From assembly GCF_003143975.1 (NCBI RefSeq), contig NZ_QFVR01000001.1, forward strand, positions 248,001 to 312,000: a stretch of 64,000 nucleotides of DNA. The letters run 5' to 3'. The stretch comes from Kurthia sibirica (lineage in GTDB: Bacteria; Bacillota; Bacilli; Bacillales_A; Planococcaceae). Shown here piece after piece: positions 10,025 to 18,935 of the stretch (its first letter is position 1; each line of letters begins with the position of its first letter). The notes under the pieces are model-generated. The model had not been told where the DNA came from. It saw only the letters and a list, made by a program, of their open reading frames with translations, and did not search any database. Both the position numbers and the translations under genes were made by a program.

Positions 10025-11290
10025 ATGTTTAACACAACAGAAATAGCGAAGGGTGTTAACGTTTTTACACGTAAAACAGACCAATTTAAAACAGTGAATA
10101 TTTCAATTCGCTTTAAAAAAGAACTATCTATAGAAGATACTGCAAGCAGAACCGTATTGACGAATGTTTTACAACATAGCAATGCAACATTCAAAACAGC
10201 AGCGGCAGTGCGCATGTATTTAGATGACCTATACGGTACGGTGCTTTATTTGGATACGACTAAAAAAGGCAATGAAGAAATCGTACTTTTAAATATTGAA
10301 ACGGTAAATGATCAGTATTTAAAACATGATAATGTACTAGATAAGGTACTTGAATTAATCCATACAGTCTTGTTTAAGCCGAATTTAGAAAATGGCGCCT
10401 TTGTATCATCCATTGTTGCGAGAGAAAAAGCGATGGTCATCGATCGAATTCAGTCGATTTTTGATGAAAAATCGCGTTATGCACAAGTACAACTGCAAAA
10501 ATTACTACGCCCGAATCATCCTGCTTCAATTTCAGTAAATGGTACAGTTGAAGCTGTAAATGCGATTACACCAGAGTCATTGGTTAAAACATACAAATCC
10601 ATGTTAGAAAATGATGCGGTCGATATTTTTGTCGTGGGTGATATTGATGAAGTACAAATCATCAAAACGATTAAAACAGCATTACCATTAGCAGATCGTG
10701 CGACGCCGTATGTCGTAAAGGTAGTTGAAGATACCGAGCCTATTACAGATTATAAAAAAGAACAGATGGATATGCGTCAAGCAAAACTGCATATTGGTTA
10801 TAGCACACCCGTTAAATTTGGCGATATTGATTTCCCTAAAATGCAAATTTTCAATGGTATTTTTGGCGGTTATCCATCTGCAAAACTATTTGTCAATGTA
10901 CGTGAAAAAGAAAGCTTAGCTTATTATTGTGGCAGCTCATATTCTTCACAGTATGGTTTAGTGTATGTGACATCTGGTATCGAATCACAAAATGAAGAAA
11001 AAGCAAGTCGCTTAATCGATGAGCAACTAACAGCCATTCAATTGGGTGATATTTCAGATATGGAATTAGATCAAACAAAAGCGATGCTGACAAACCAATT
11101 AACAGAAGCGCTGGACTCAGCGCGCGGCCAAATTGAAATATATGACCAATATCGTGACCTACCAGGCGGTTTCTCTGTACCAGCGATGGCAGAAAAATGG
11201 GCAGCAGTTACAAAAGAAGATGTTGCGAATGTAGCGAAGAATGTACGTAAAGAAACAGTATTCTTCCTTACAGGAATGGAGGAAGCATAG
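10025..11290 (+). CDS. ymfF: M16-family peptidase-like protein without zinc motif (YmfF-like)
   Basis: 421 residues from ATG 10025, which has AGGAGGG (10013-10019) upstream; the longer frame from 9983 has no ribosome site. It has the insulinase (M16) two-domain fold signature but no HxxEH in its first domain, so it should be the non-catalytic partner of YmfH, as in the heterodimeric M16B pattern. It lies 1 base before ymfH. The substrate is unknown; roles in peptide clearance or processing are inferred from the family. Confidence 0.88.
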   Translation: MFNTTEIAKGVNVFTRKTDQFKTVNISIRFKKELSIEDTASRTVLTNVLQHSNATFKTAAAVRMYLDDLYGTVLYLDTTKKGNEEIVLLNIETVNDQYLKHDNVLDKVLELIHTVLFKPNLENGAFVSSIVAREKAMVIDRIQSIFDEKSRYAQVQLQKLLRPNHPASISVNGTVEAVNAITPESLVKTYKSMLENDAVDIFVVGDIDEVQIIKTIKTALPLADRATPYVVKVVEDTEPITDYKKEQMDMRQAKLHIGYSTPVKFGDIDFPKMQIFNGIFGGYPSAKLFVNVREKESLAYYCGSSYSSQYGLVYVTSGIESQNEEKASRLIDEQLTAIQLGDISDMELDQTKAMLTNQLTEALDSARGQIEIYDQYRDLPGGFSVPAMAEKWAAVTKEDVANVAKNVRKETVFFLTGMEEA

Positions 11291-11291
11291 T

Positions 11292-12599
11292 ATGGAAAAA
11301 GTAATTTTTGAACAATTAGATGAATCACTTTATTATGAAAAACTACCTAATGGTTTAGATGTTTATATTTTACCGAAAAAAGGATTTTCAAAAACATTTG
11401 TGACATTCACAACGAAATACGGTTCAATCGACCGTAGTTTTGTGCCACTTGGTGAAGAGGAAGCTATTACAGTACCAGATGGTATTGCACATTTTTTAGA
11501 ACATAAAATGTTTGAAAAAGAAGATGGAGATGTCTTCCAAAAATTTGGACAATACGGTGCTTCGGCAAATGCTTTCACGTCATTTACACGCACAGCTTAT
11601 TTGTTCTCCGCGACAAATCATGTGTATGAAAGTACAAAAACATTATTAGATTTCGTGCAACAGCCATATTTCACAGAACAAACAGTCAATAAAGAAAAAG
11701 GTATTATCGGGCAAGAGATTACGATGTATGATGACCAACCTGATTGGCGTGCATTTTTTGGCTCAATTGAGAATTTATATTATAATCACCCGGTGAAAAT
11801 TGATATTGCTGGTACGATTGAAACAATCGATAAAATAACTGCCGAACATTTATACACGTGTTATCATACATTTTATCATCCATCAAATATGCTCTTATTC
11901 GCAATTGGTTCCGTAGACCCTGAGGAAATGATGTCGTTTATTCGTGAAGATCAAGCACAGAAGACGTTCCCAGAAGCATCGGAAATTAAGCGTATAGAAG
12001 TGGAAGAACCATTGGATGCAGCAGTAAAAGTGAATGAGTTGAAAATGGATGTTCTGAAGAAAAAAGCATATGTATCATTCAAAGCGAAAATAACAGATTT
12101 ACAAGGGAAGGCGATGTTAAAACATGAATTGGCTGTGCAGTTAGCACTTGATTTAATGTATGGTCGCTCTTCTGATTTCTATGAAGATATGTATGAAAAG
12201 GGCTGGATTGACGAATCGTATTCCTATGATTTTTCTTTAGAAAAAGGTTTTGGTTTTGCTATGGTAGGTTCCGATACTAATTATCCAGTTGAATTGGAAC
12301 TGGCTATTAAAAAAGTAATGAATGATTCAGCGAGTGCCTTACCGTTTGATGCGGAGCAATTAGAGCGTGTTAAACGTCGTAAAATTGGTTTCTTCTTACG
12401 CGCATTGAATTCGATTGAATTTATAGCGAATCAATTTACGCGCTATCAGTTTAACGATATGAATCTATTTGATGCTGTTCCTGTTATTGAAGAGTTGACG
12501 ATGGCGGATGTTGTTGAAGCAATGACATCCATTCAAGGTATCGAGCAACAAGCGATGTTTACGATTAAACCATTAAATGATACGAGTGAGAAAGCATAA
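11292..12599 (+). CDS. ymfH: M16-family zinc peptidase (YmfH-like)
   Basis: 435 residues from ATG 11292 (GGAGG 11278-11282 upstream, inside the end of ymfF). It contains the inverted zinc motif HFLEH near residue 72 and a downstream glutamate in KEKGIIGQEI, the M16 third ligand. It is thus the catalytic half of the YmfF/YmfH pair. The stop TAA overlaps the ATG of the next gene, so ymfF-ymfH-ymfI are co-translated. Confidence 0.9.
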   Translation: MEKVIFEQLDESLYYEKLPNGLDVYILPKKGFSKTFVTFTTKYGSIDRSFVPLGEEEAITVPDGIAHFLEHKMFEKEDGDVFQKFGQYGASANAFTSFTRTAYLFSATNHVYESTKTLLDFVQQPYFTEQTVNKEKGIIGQEITMYDDQPDWRAFFGSIENLYYNHPVKIDIAGTIETIDKITAEHLYTCYHTFYHPSNMLLFAIGSVDPEEMMSFIREDQAQKTFPEASEIKRIEVEEPLDAAVKVNELKMDVLKKKAYVSFKAKITDLQGKAMLKHELAVQLALDLMYGRSSDFYEDMYEKGWIDESYSYDFSLEKGFGFAMVGSDTNYPVELELAIKKVMNDSASALPFDAEQLERVKRRKIGFFLRALNSIEFIANQFTRYQFNDMNLFDAVPVIEELTMADVVEAMTSIQGIEQQAMFTIKPLNDTSEKA

Positions 12600-13327
12600 T
12601 GACGCGTTTTACATTGGTGCTTGGTGCATCTGGTGCAATTGGGCGTGCAATTGCTAAGGAATTAGCGCAAGATGGTTGGTCATTGTATCTACAATACAAT
12701 CGCAATCAAATGGATGTCTTAGATTTAATGAATGAACTCCAACAACATTATCCAAAGCAGGAGTTTATGCTCATACAAGCCGATCTATTAAAAGGCGATG
12801 CAGCGCAGAAAATTGCGGCGTCTGTCTTTTCAATCCAAGCAATTGTCGTCGCCAGTGGTCAATCTCTATACAAATTAATCGATGATACAACGACGGAAGA
12901 TATGCAAGCTTTGTGGCATGTCCATGTCCAGACACCAATCGAAATAATTACACTTTTAGCGAGTAAATTACGTCGTCATGAAGTGTCATATATTACGATG
13001 ATCGGTTCAATTTGGGGGGAAGCAGGGGGAGCAGGAGAAGTACTATACTCTACTGTAAAAGGTGCTATACATGCATTTGTAAAGGCATATGCTCAAGAAT
13101 CAGCCTATAATGGTGTACATGTTAATGCAGTTGCACCAGGTTTAATCTCTACAAAGATGAATGGTCACTTATCTCCGGAAGAACTGCAAATATTAACGGA
13201 AGAAATTCCGATGCAAAGAGCGGGTCAACCAGAAGAAGTTGCACATCTCGTACAGTTTTTACAGTCTGGCAGAGCCGATTATATGACGGGGCAAATCGTG
13301 CGATTAAATGGTGGATGGTATATTTGA
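12599..13327 (+). CDS. ymfI: Short-chain dehydrogenase/reductase (YmfI-like)
   Basis: 242-residue SDR: cofactor loop GASGAIGRA at the N-terminus, catalytic YSTVK near residue 151, and the family C-terminus MTGQIVRLNGGW. In B. subtilis YmfI is required for the 5-aminopentanol modification of elongation factor P; the shared neighbourhood makes that the best guess here, but substrate cannot be read from sequence. The next gene in Bacillus, ymfJ, is absent; only 140 bases separate this from ymfK. Confidence 0.88.
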   Translation: MTRFTLVLGASGAIGRAIAKELAQDGWSLYLQYNRNQMDVLDLMNELQQHYPKQEFMLIQADLLKGDAAQKIAASVFSIQAIVVASGQSLYKLIDDTTTEDMQALWHVHVQTPIEIITLLASKLRRHEVSYITMIGSIWGEAGGAGEVLYSTVKGAIHAFVKAYAQESAYNGVHVNAVAPGLISTKMNGHLSPEELQILTEEIPMQRAGQPEEVAHLVQFLQSGRADYMTGQIVRLNGGWYI

Positions 13328-13469
13328 AAATCCCGCAAATAATCAAAATAAAAAAGATAGGGGAGAATTTTCCTCTCTTTCCCTTTTCCCCTTTAAAAAT
13401 GTCAAGAAATCGTCTATTATGAAACATAGAAATGTTTTATTCGTCGTATAACAGAAGGGATCGTTGTAT

Positions 13470-14270
13470 GTGAAAGAATGGTATTTTGAATATGAAATTC
13501 AAATCAATCGTCCGGGATTATTAGGGGATATTTCTTCGTTATTAGGTATGCTACGCGTTAATATTGTCACGATTAATGGTGTAGATCAAGTTAGACGTGG
13601 TATGCTATTACGTGCAGAAAAAGAAGAGCAAATTGAACGTTTCATGAATATTGTTTCTATTATGGAAATGATAAAGGTGACGAAATTCCGTCCACCGACA
13701 ACACGTGATCGATTGGCAATACGTCATGGCCGCTATATACAAAGAGAGGCTGATGAGAAAAAAACCTTTCGTTTCGTGCGAAATGAGCTCGGTATTTTAG
13801 TAGATTTTATGGCAGAGCTATTCAAAAGAGATGGACATAAACTAATCGGTATTCGTGGAATGCCGAGGGTAGGTAAAACAGAGTCAATCGTGGCTGCAAG
13901 CGTGTGTGCCAATAAGAAATGGCTGTTTTTATCCTCTACAATGATTAAGCAAACAGCAAGAAATCGACTGCATGGCGATGAGTATGGTGCAAATAATATT
14001 TTTGTACTAGATGGCGCCGTTACAAAGCGTTCCAACGATGAAAAGCATCATCAACTCGTACGAGAAATTATGCAAATGCCAACGATTAAAGTGGTTGAGC
14101 ATCCAGATATTTTCGTGCAACATTCAGAATATGCAATTGAAGACTTCGATTATATTATCGAATTGAGACATCATCCAGATGAAGAAATCACATATGAGCT
14201 ATTAGAACAAAATAATAGTTTTTCACAAGACGCAGAAGGTTTTGGTGATTTTGGTGGATTTAACTTTTAA
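13470..14270 (+). CDS. ymfK: DUF3388 protein (YmfK-like) with ACT-like and P-loop-like regions
   Basis: About 266 residues. GTG 13470 has AAGGGA 9 bases upstream; in-frame TTG 13464 is only 3 bases from it, and the start MKEWYFEYEIQ fits the family. The first ~80 residues (NRPGLLGDISSLLGML) look like an ACT-type ligand domain. Near residue 130 GMPRVGKT fits GxxxxGK[ST] and suggests nucleotide binding. Function is unknown. Conserved placement between the peptidase pair and the rodZ-like gene suggests a cell-envelope or regulatory role (inference). Confidence 0.85.
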   Translation: MKEWYFEYEIQINRPGLLGDISSLLGMLRVNIVTINGVDQVRRGMLLRAEKEEQIERFMNIVSIMEMIKVTKFRPPTTRDRLAIRHGRYIQREADEKKTFRFVRNELGILVDFMAELFKRDGHKLIGIRGMPRVGKTESIVAASVCANKKWLFLSSTMIKQTARNRLHGDEYGANNIFVLDGAVTKRSNDEKHHQLVREIMQMPTIKVVEHPDIFVQHSEYAIEDFDYIIELRHHPDEEITYELLEQNNSFSQDAEGFGDFGGFNF

Positions 14271-14288
14271 TATAGGTAGGTGTAGAAA

Positions 14289-15221
14289 GTGACAGAATTA
14301 GGCATATGTTTAAAAGAAGCACGAATTGGTAAAGGGTATAGTCTAGACGATTTACAAGAAAAAACAAAGATTCAAAAACGTTATCTTTCTGCAATTGAAG
14401 AGGGCAACTATAGCGTCATGCCTGGTACCTTCTACGTTAGAGCATTTATCAAACAATATGCAGAAGCAGTTGACTTAGATGCCAATGAATTATTTGAGAC
14501 GTATAAATCTGAATTGCCTACGAATAAGGTAGCAGATCACTTAGGAACGGGTGCTAGCGTGTCACAAGCATCAGGTAGTAACAACAACTCGTCATCGAGC
14601 AGTCGTCGTCGTTCAGCTGTTGCAAAATCTATGGGTCCAAATAAAAAATTCGCAGATATTATGCCAAAAGTTGTCATCGCATTATTTATCATTATCATTA
14701 TTGCCGTTGTAGCAATTTTAAAATTCTACCAACCAAATAATGATGTAGATAATAGTAAAGCACCAGTCACACAAGAAAATAAAAATGTAGAAGATACAGC
14801 AAAAGAAAAAGCAGCAGCGGATGAAGCAGCGAAGAAAAAAGCAGCTAAAGAGGCAGCAGCGAAGAAAAAAGCAGCAGATAAAGCAAAACAAAAATTATCT
14901 AAAGGTGTTGTCGGTTCAGATGGTATTACAACTACATACCAGTTGACTGACACTAAAAAACTTGATGTGCGCGTAGAAATTACCGGCCCAATTTGGTTAG
15001 GTATTACAGATGAAAATGGTGCAACTCTCGGCGAATCAGGTATGTTTGCCGCCGGCGATGAAGTGAAAGTAGACGCAAAAGATAAGAAAAGCGTACGTAT
15101 TCGTCTAGGTGCAGCAGCAGCAGCAAAAATATTCATCAATGATGAAGAAGTGAAGTTAGTTACGCCAGCTTCAGAAAAACCTACTCAAAATATTGAAATT
15201 AAATTAGCAGAGGAACAATAG
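14289..15221 (+). CDS. ymfM: RodZ-like membrane helix-turn-helix protein (YmfM-like)
   Basis: 310 residues: cytoplasmic HTH_25 domain (1-75), Ser/Asn/Arg linker, one membrane helix (~KVVIALFIIIIIAVVAI, near 120-140), a Lys/Ala/Glu-rich stalk with repeated AAKKKA units, and a C-terminal DUF4115 beta domain. RodZ links MreB to the wall-elongation machinery. GTG start with AGGTAGG upstream. A 137-codon antisense frame across the stalk is a low-complexity shadow. Confidence 0.92.
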   Translation: MTELGICLKEARIGKGYSLDDLQEKTKIQKRYLSAIEEGNYSVMPGTFYVRAFIKQYAEAVDLDANELFETYKSELPTNKVADHLGTGASVSQASGSNNNSSSSSRRRSAVAKSMGPNKKFADIMPKVVIALFIIIIIAVVAILKFYQPNNDVDNSKAPVTQENKNVEDTAKEKAAADEAAKKKAAKEAAAKKKAADKAKQKLSKGVVGSDGITTTYQLTDTKKLDVRVEITGPIWLGITDENGATLGESGMFAAGDEVKVDAKDKKSVRIRLGAAAAAKIFINDEEVKLVTPASEKPTQNIEIKLAEEQ

Positions 15222-15271
15222 TCATCGCTTAGGTGGCTATTTTCCTTTCAAATCAGAAGGGTGAAAAAAAG

Positions 15272-15853
15272 ATGAATATTCCTAATAGAATTACACTATC
15301 TCGTATCTGTTTAATACCAGTATTCGTTTTAGTAATGGTATTAGATTTTGGATGGGGAAAAATGACGCTATTAGGCGCCACGATGCCTGTTGAACATTTT
15401 GTTGGCGCGATGATTTTTGTCGTTGCTTCCATTACGGATTGGATTGACGGTTTTTATGCTCGTAAATACAATCTTGTAACGAATATGGGGAAATTTTTAG
15501 ACCCATTAGCAGATAAATTATTGGTGTCTGCGGCTTTTATTTTACTAATTGAAGTGTCAGATAAAGTACCAGCTTGGATTATTATCGTGATTATTAGCCG
15601 TGAATTTGCCGTGACAGGTCTTCGTTTAATCTGTGCGGAACAAGGTGAAGTAGTTGCCGCAAATCAGCTTGGTAAAATAAAAACTTGGGCACAAATTATT
15701 GCTGTCACATTACTATTACTTAACAATATTATTTTTGAAATGTGGAATATTCCGGCCGATGTTATTATGTTATGGGTTGCTCTAGTATTCACCGTCTGGT
15801 CAGGGATTGAATATTTCTGGCTAAACCGTAAAGTATTACTTGCATCTAAATAA
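15272..15853 (+). CDS. pgsA: CDP-diacylglycerol-glycerol-3-phosphate 3-phosphatidyltransferase
   Basis: Membrane enzyme making phosphatidylglycerol phosphate, the committed step to phosphatidylglycerol and cardiolipin. From ATG 15272 (AGAAGGGTG upstream) it has 193 residues and starts MNIPNRITLSR, as in the family; the longer frame from 15233 lacks support. The CDP-alcohol signature D-G-xx-A-R-x8-G-xxx-D-xxx-D is complete within DWIDGFYARKYN and GKFLDPLADKL. Essential housekeeping gene, in its usual place before cinA. Confidence 0.95.
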   Translation: MNIPNRITLSRICLIPVFVLVMVLDFGWGKMTLLGATMPVEHFVGAMIFVVASITDWIDGFYARKYNLVTNMGKFLDPLADKLLVSAAFILLIEVSDKVPAWIIIVIISREFAVTGLRLICAEQGEVVAANQLGKIKTWAQIIAVTLLLLNNIIFEMWNIPADVIMLWVALVFTVWSGIEYFWLNRKVLLASK

Positions 15854-15879
15854 TAGGTCACTTATATTTTAAATAGTAG

Positions 15880-15945
15880 GACTCATTTTGTGAGATGAAT
15901 ATTTCACAACCGCTCAATTTTGAGAGGCGCATTTGCGAATGAGTC
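15880..15945 (+). other. Compact four-stem structured element between pgsA and cinA
   Basis: Outer stem GACTCATT/AATGAGTC encloses three consecutive hairpins: TTGTGA/TCACAA (15888-15909), CC-G-CTCA/TGAG-A-GG (15910-15927) and CGC/GCG (15928-15937). Almost no unpaired bases lie between stems, giving a cloverleaf-like junction, and a T-rich run (15946-15958) follows. It may be an unusual pgsA terminator or a leader controlling cinA-recA. It lacks tRNA consensus loops. Confidence 0.6.
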
Positions 15946-15984
15946 TTTTATTTTATTTAGTCGAGAGAATGGAGTGTTTAATTG

Positions 15985-17241
15985 ATGAACGCAGAAATTA
16001 TAGCAGTAGGTTCAGAACTTCTATTAGGTCAAATCAACAATACAAATGCGCGCTTTATCTCTAGTCAACTAACGGAGCTCGGAATTAATGTATATTATCA
16101 CACTGTAGTAGGAGATAATGCCGGTCGTTTAGAAGAGATTATTGTCCGTGCAGAAGAACGTGCGGACCTTCTTATATTTACGGGAGGGCTTGGTCCAACA
16201 AAGGATGATTTAACAAAAGAGACAATCGCTAAGCATCTGGGGACCACACTCAAACAAAATGATGATGCGATGAATATGATTGAAGGTTTTTTTGCAAAAA
16301 GAAATCGTCCAATGACAGAGAATAATAGAAAACAGGCACTTGTTTTGAAAGATTGTGAAGTGCTTGAAAATGCCAATGGTATGGCACCTGGTATGTTTTT
16401 AGAACAGGAAGGTCGCATTTATATTCTATTACCAGGTCCACCAAAAGAAATGGAGCCAATGTTTCAATTTGAAGCGAAACCAAAACTCGCTCGTCTTGTG
16501 TCTGATGGAGGTCTTATTGTTTCGCATGTATTACGATTTTATGGGATTGGTGAGGCGGAGTTAGAGGAGCGCGTACAGCATCTTTTAGAGGAGCAGACAA
16601 ACCCAACAATCGCCCCTTTAGCAGGTGATGGTGAAGTGACGCTACGCATTACAGCAAAAGCCAATACAGAAGATGAAGCATGGGCATTGATTACACCCGT
16701 GCGAGAGCAAATATTAACAGCAGCCGGTGACTATTTATACGGTGTTAACGACGAATCGTTGGCTTCAAAGTTAGCAAATATGCTCATTGATCATAACTTA
16801 ACGATCGCAGCAGCTGAGAGTTTGACAGCGGGCCTTTTCCAATCAGAGCTAGCAACTGTACCTGGTATAGGTGAAGTGCTCTATGGCGGTATGGTCACGT
16901 ATAATGAAGATATGAAAGTGAATCAACTTGGTGTACCCAAAGAGTTAATTGAGCGTTATACAGTTGTTAGTGCAGAATGTGCAGCTTCTATGGCCATTAA
17001 TATTAAAGAAAAATTTGGTAGTCAAATTGGTGTATCTTTAACAGGGGCTGCAGGTCCTGGACCACACGCAAATCATCCAGTCGGCACGGTGTGGATTGGT
17101 ATTGTTTTTGGAGATGACGAACCTGTAACATATGAACTTCATTTACAAGGCATGCGCAATACGAATCGAATTCGTGCAGTGAAGACGGCCATTTACCGTG
17201 TCATTCAATTATTAAGTGATAAAGGCTATCGAAAAATATAA
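15985..17241 (+). CDS. cinA: CinA family competence/damage-inducible protein
   Basis: 418 residues from ATG 15985, with AATGGAGTG upstream. The N-terminal MoCF-like domain (1-~170) carries GGLGPTKDD; the C-terminal CinA domain (~255-415) carries AAESLTAG and GAAGPGPH, typical of nicotinamide mononucleotide deamidase/ADP-ribose pyrophosphatase family proteins. In transformable Firmicutes CinA associates with RecA; the gene precedes recA here too, though recA has its own promoter and a 190-base gap. Confidence 0.93.
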   Translation: MNAEIIAVGSELLLGQINNTNARFISSQLTELGINVYYHTVVGDNAGRLEEIIVRAEERADLLIFTGGLGPTKDDLTKETIAKHLGTTLKQNDDAMNMIEGFFAKRNRPMTENNRKQALVLKDCEVLENANGMAPGMFLEQEGRIYILLPGPPKEMEPMFQFEAKPKLARLVSDGGLIVSHVLRFYGIGEAELEERVQHLLEEQTNPTIAPLAGDGEVTLRITAKANTEDEAWALITPVREQILTAAGDYLYGVNDESLASKLANMLIDHNLTIAAAESLTAGLFQSELATVPGIGEVLYGGMVTYNEDMKVNQLGVPKELIERYTVVSAECAASMAINIKEKFGSQIGVSLTGAAGPGPHANHPVGTVWIGIVFGDDEPVTYELHLQGMRNTNRIRAVKTAIYRVIQLLSDKGYRKI

Positions 17242-17337
17242 GCTATATTTGAAACATAAATATCTATGACATATGCTGTAGAAATAATACAAATTGTAGA
17301 TGAAAAAAGCGACGTTTTATGACTATATGATAAAAAT

Positions 17338-17417
17338 AGAATAAACGTTCCCTTTTTGCTTGTAGTTTTCTCAAATATAAAGTATAGTTATGATATAAAA
17401 AAGAGAACGTATTTTCT
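17338..17417 (+). promoter_or_regulatory. recA promoter with two LexA/DinR-type boxes
   Basis: AGAATAAACGTTCC (17338-17351) matches 12 of 14 positions of the B. subtilis SOS box CGAACRNRYGTTYC and ends 8 bases before a -35-like TTGTAG (17360-17365); TATAGT (17383-17388) follows after 17 bases. A second, weaker match AGAACGTATTTTCT (17404-17417, 11 of 14) lies just downstream of the expected transcription start. The pair would bracket the promoter and give damage-induced recA expression. Confidence 0.65.
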
Positions 17418-17432
17418 GAAGGAGGAAATAGC

Positions 17433-18497
17433 TTGAGCGATCGCAAAGCGGCATTAGATAGCGCCTTAAAACAAATAGAAAAACAATTCGGTAAAGGTTC
17501 AGTCATGAAATTAGGAGAACGTGCGGATTATAAAGTTCAAACGGTATCAAGTGGTTCATTAACTTTAGATATGGCACTGGGTGTCGGCGGTTATCCGCGC
17601 GGACGCGTCATTGAAATATATGGTCCTGAAAGTTCAGGTAAAACAACAGTAACACTTCATGCGATTGCTGAAATTCAAAAAATTGGCGGTCAAGCAGCTT
17701 TCATTGACGCTGAGCATGCATTGGATCCTGTTTATGCACAAAATTTAGGTGTTAATATCGATGAGTTATTACTTTCTCAACCAGACACTGGAGAACAAGC
17801 GCTTGAAATTACAGAAGCTTTAGTACGCAGTGGCGCTGTTGATATGATTATCATTGACTCCGTGGCAGCACTTGTACCAAAAGCCGAAATTGAGGGCGAG
17901 ATGGGCGATTCTCATATGGGTTTACAAGCGCGTTTAATGTCTCAAGCGCTACGTAAATTATCGGGTATTATTAACAAGTCAAACTGTACGGTTATTTTTA
18001 TCAACCAAATTCGTGAAAAAATCGGTGTGATGTTCGGTAATCCTGAAACGACTACTGGTGGACGTGCACTTAAGTTCTATTCATCTGTACGTTTAGAAAT
18101 TCGTCGTGCAGAATCGATTAAGCAAGGGACGGACATTGTTGGTAATCGTACAAAAATCAAAGTTGTCAAAAACAAAGTTGCTCCACCTTTCAAAACAGCT
18201 GAGGTTGATATTATGTATGGCCAAGGTATTTCGAAGGTCGGTGAAATTATCGATATTGGTGCAGAAAAAGATATTATTCAAAAATCAGGTTCATGGTATG
18301 CATACGAAGAAGAGCGCTTAGGTCAAGGTCGTGAAAACGCAAAAGAATTCTTAAAAGAAAACGATGCTATTCGCCTTGAAATCGAGCAAAAAATCCGTGC
18401 TGCATCTGGTATTTCTGGTGACGAGTTTGAAGTGGAAGCAGAAGAAACAGAAGAAATGGATAGCGAGTTATCAATATTGCTAGACGAAAAAAAATAA
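17433..18497 (+). CDS. recA: Recombinase RecA
   Basis: 354-residue strand-exchange ATPase and LexA co-protease. TTG 17433 is preceded by GAAGGAGG. Walker A GPESSGKT, Walker B in [15 protein letters not shown]1 and L2 loops (GNPETTTGG), and an acidic C-terminal tail ending LDEKK are all present. No intein or intron. Monocistronic: own promoter and terminator. Confidence 0.99.
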   Translation: MSDRKAALDSALKQIEKQFGKGSVMKLGERADYKVQTVSSGSLTLDMALGVGGYPRGRVIEIYGPESSGKTTVTLHAIAEIQKIGGQAAFIDAEHALDPVYAQNLGVNIDELLLSQPDTGEQALEITEALVRSGAVDMIIIDSVAALVPKAEIEGEMGDSHMGLQARLMSQALRKLSGIINKSNCTVIFINQIREKIGVMFGNPETTTGGRALKFYSSVRLEIRRAESIKQGTDIVGNRTKIKVVKNKVAPPFKTAEVDIMYGQGISKVGEIIDIGAEKDIIQKSGSWYAYEEERLGQGRENAKEFLKENDAIRLEIEQKIRAASGISGDEFEVEAEETEEMDSELSILLDEKK

Positions 18498-18501
18498 TTA
18501 C

Positions 18502-18541
18502 AAAAACTATTTCATAGCATGTTTATGAAATAGTTTTTTTT
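18502..18541 (+). terminator. recA terminator
   Basis: AAAAACTATTTCATA pairs with TATGAAATAGTTTTT around GCATGTT, followed by a T run. Confidence 0.92.
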
Positions 18542-18935
18542 TGAAATAAAAGAAAATTAACAATATTTCTATTATTTCGAGAAAAAAATAACGAATAGTT
18601 CATATAATCCAGTATGGACTTACCCTTACGGCTCGCTAGAATGACCGTATTATCAGTATATAATAGTAAGAAAATACAATAAATAAACAACAAATTATTC
18701 CGTTGATATTTGTCTGCTTAAAAGAAGGGCAAATAGATTAAAAAAGGACGTGAAATGCGTAGGAATCAAGCTATCCATTAATTGTGAATCCTTGACAGAG
18801 CCTAGGGACATCTATACAATTAACAGTGTATTAACTTTATATTTCTAAAAACGAAATGAAACAGGCAGTATATTGTAAAAACAATCTATAGCCGACTAAA
18901 AAATGTTAAATAATATAGCAAGAGGAGGTGTTCGA
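18542..18935 (+). promoter_or_regulatory. Long AT-rich interval/leader before rny
   Basis: Nearly 400 bases without a credible gene. A TATAAT (18659-18664) could be a -10, though no convincing -35 accompanies it. Near 18778-18828 TTAATTGT and ACAATTAA flank about 30 bases and could form a stem in the leader. No similarity to a known riboswitch was recognised. Confidence 0.35.

Noticed and set aside
14726..15139. 137-codon minus-strand frame opposite the rodZ-like gene
   Set aside because: Low-complexity Ala/Phe/Ser sequence mirrors the Lys/Ala stalk codons of the plus-strand gene; no ribosome site.
15880..15945. tRNA-like gene
   Set aside because: The cloverleaf-like fold lacks a 7-base anticodon loop, T-loop and D-loop consensus, and 3' CCA context.
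18093..18321. Short frames on both strands within recA
   Set aside because: Fully inside the conserved recA coding sequence; codon shadows.
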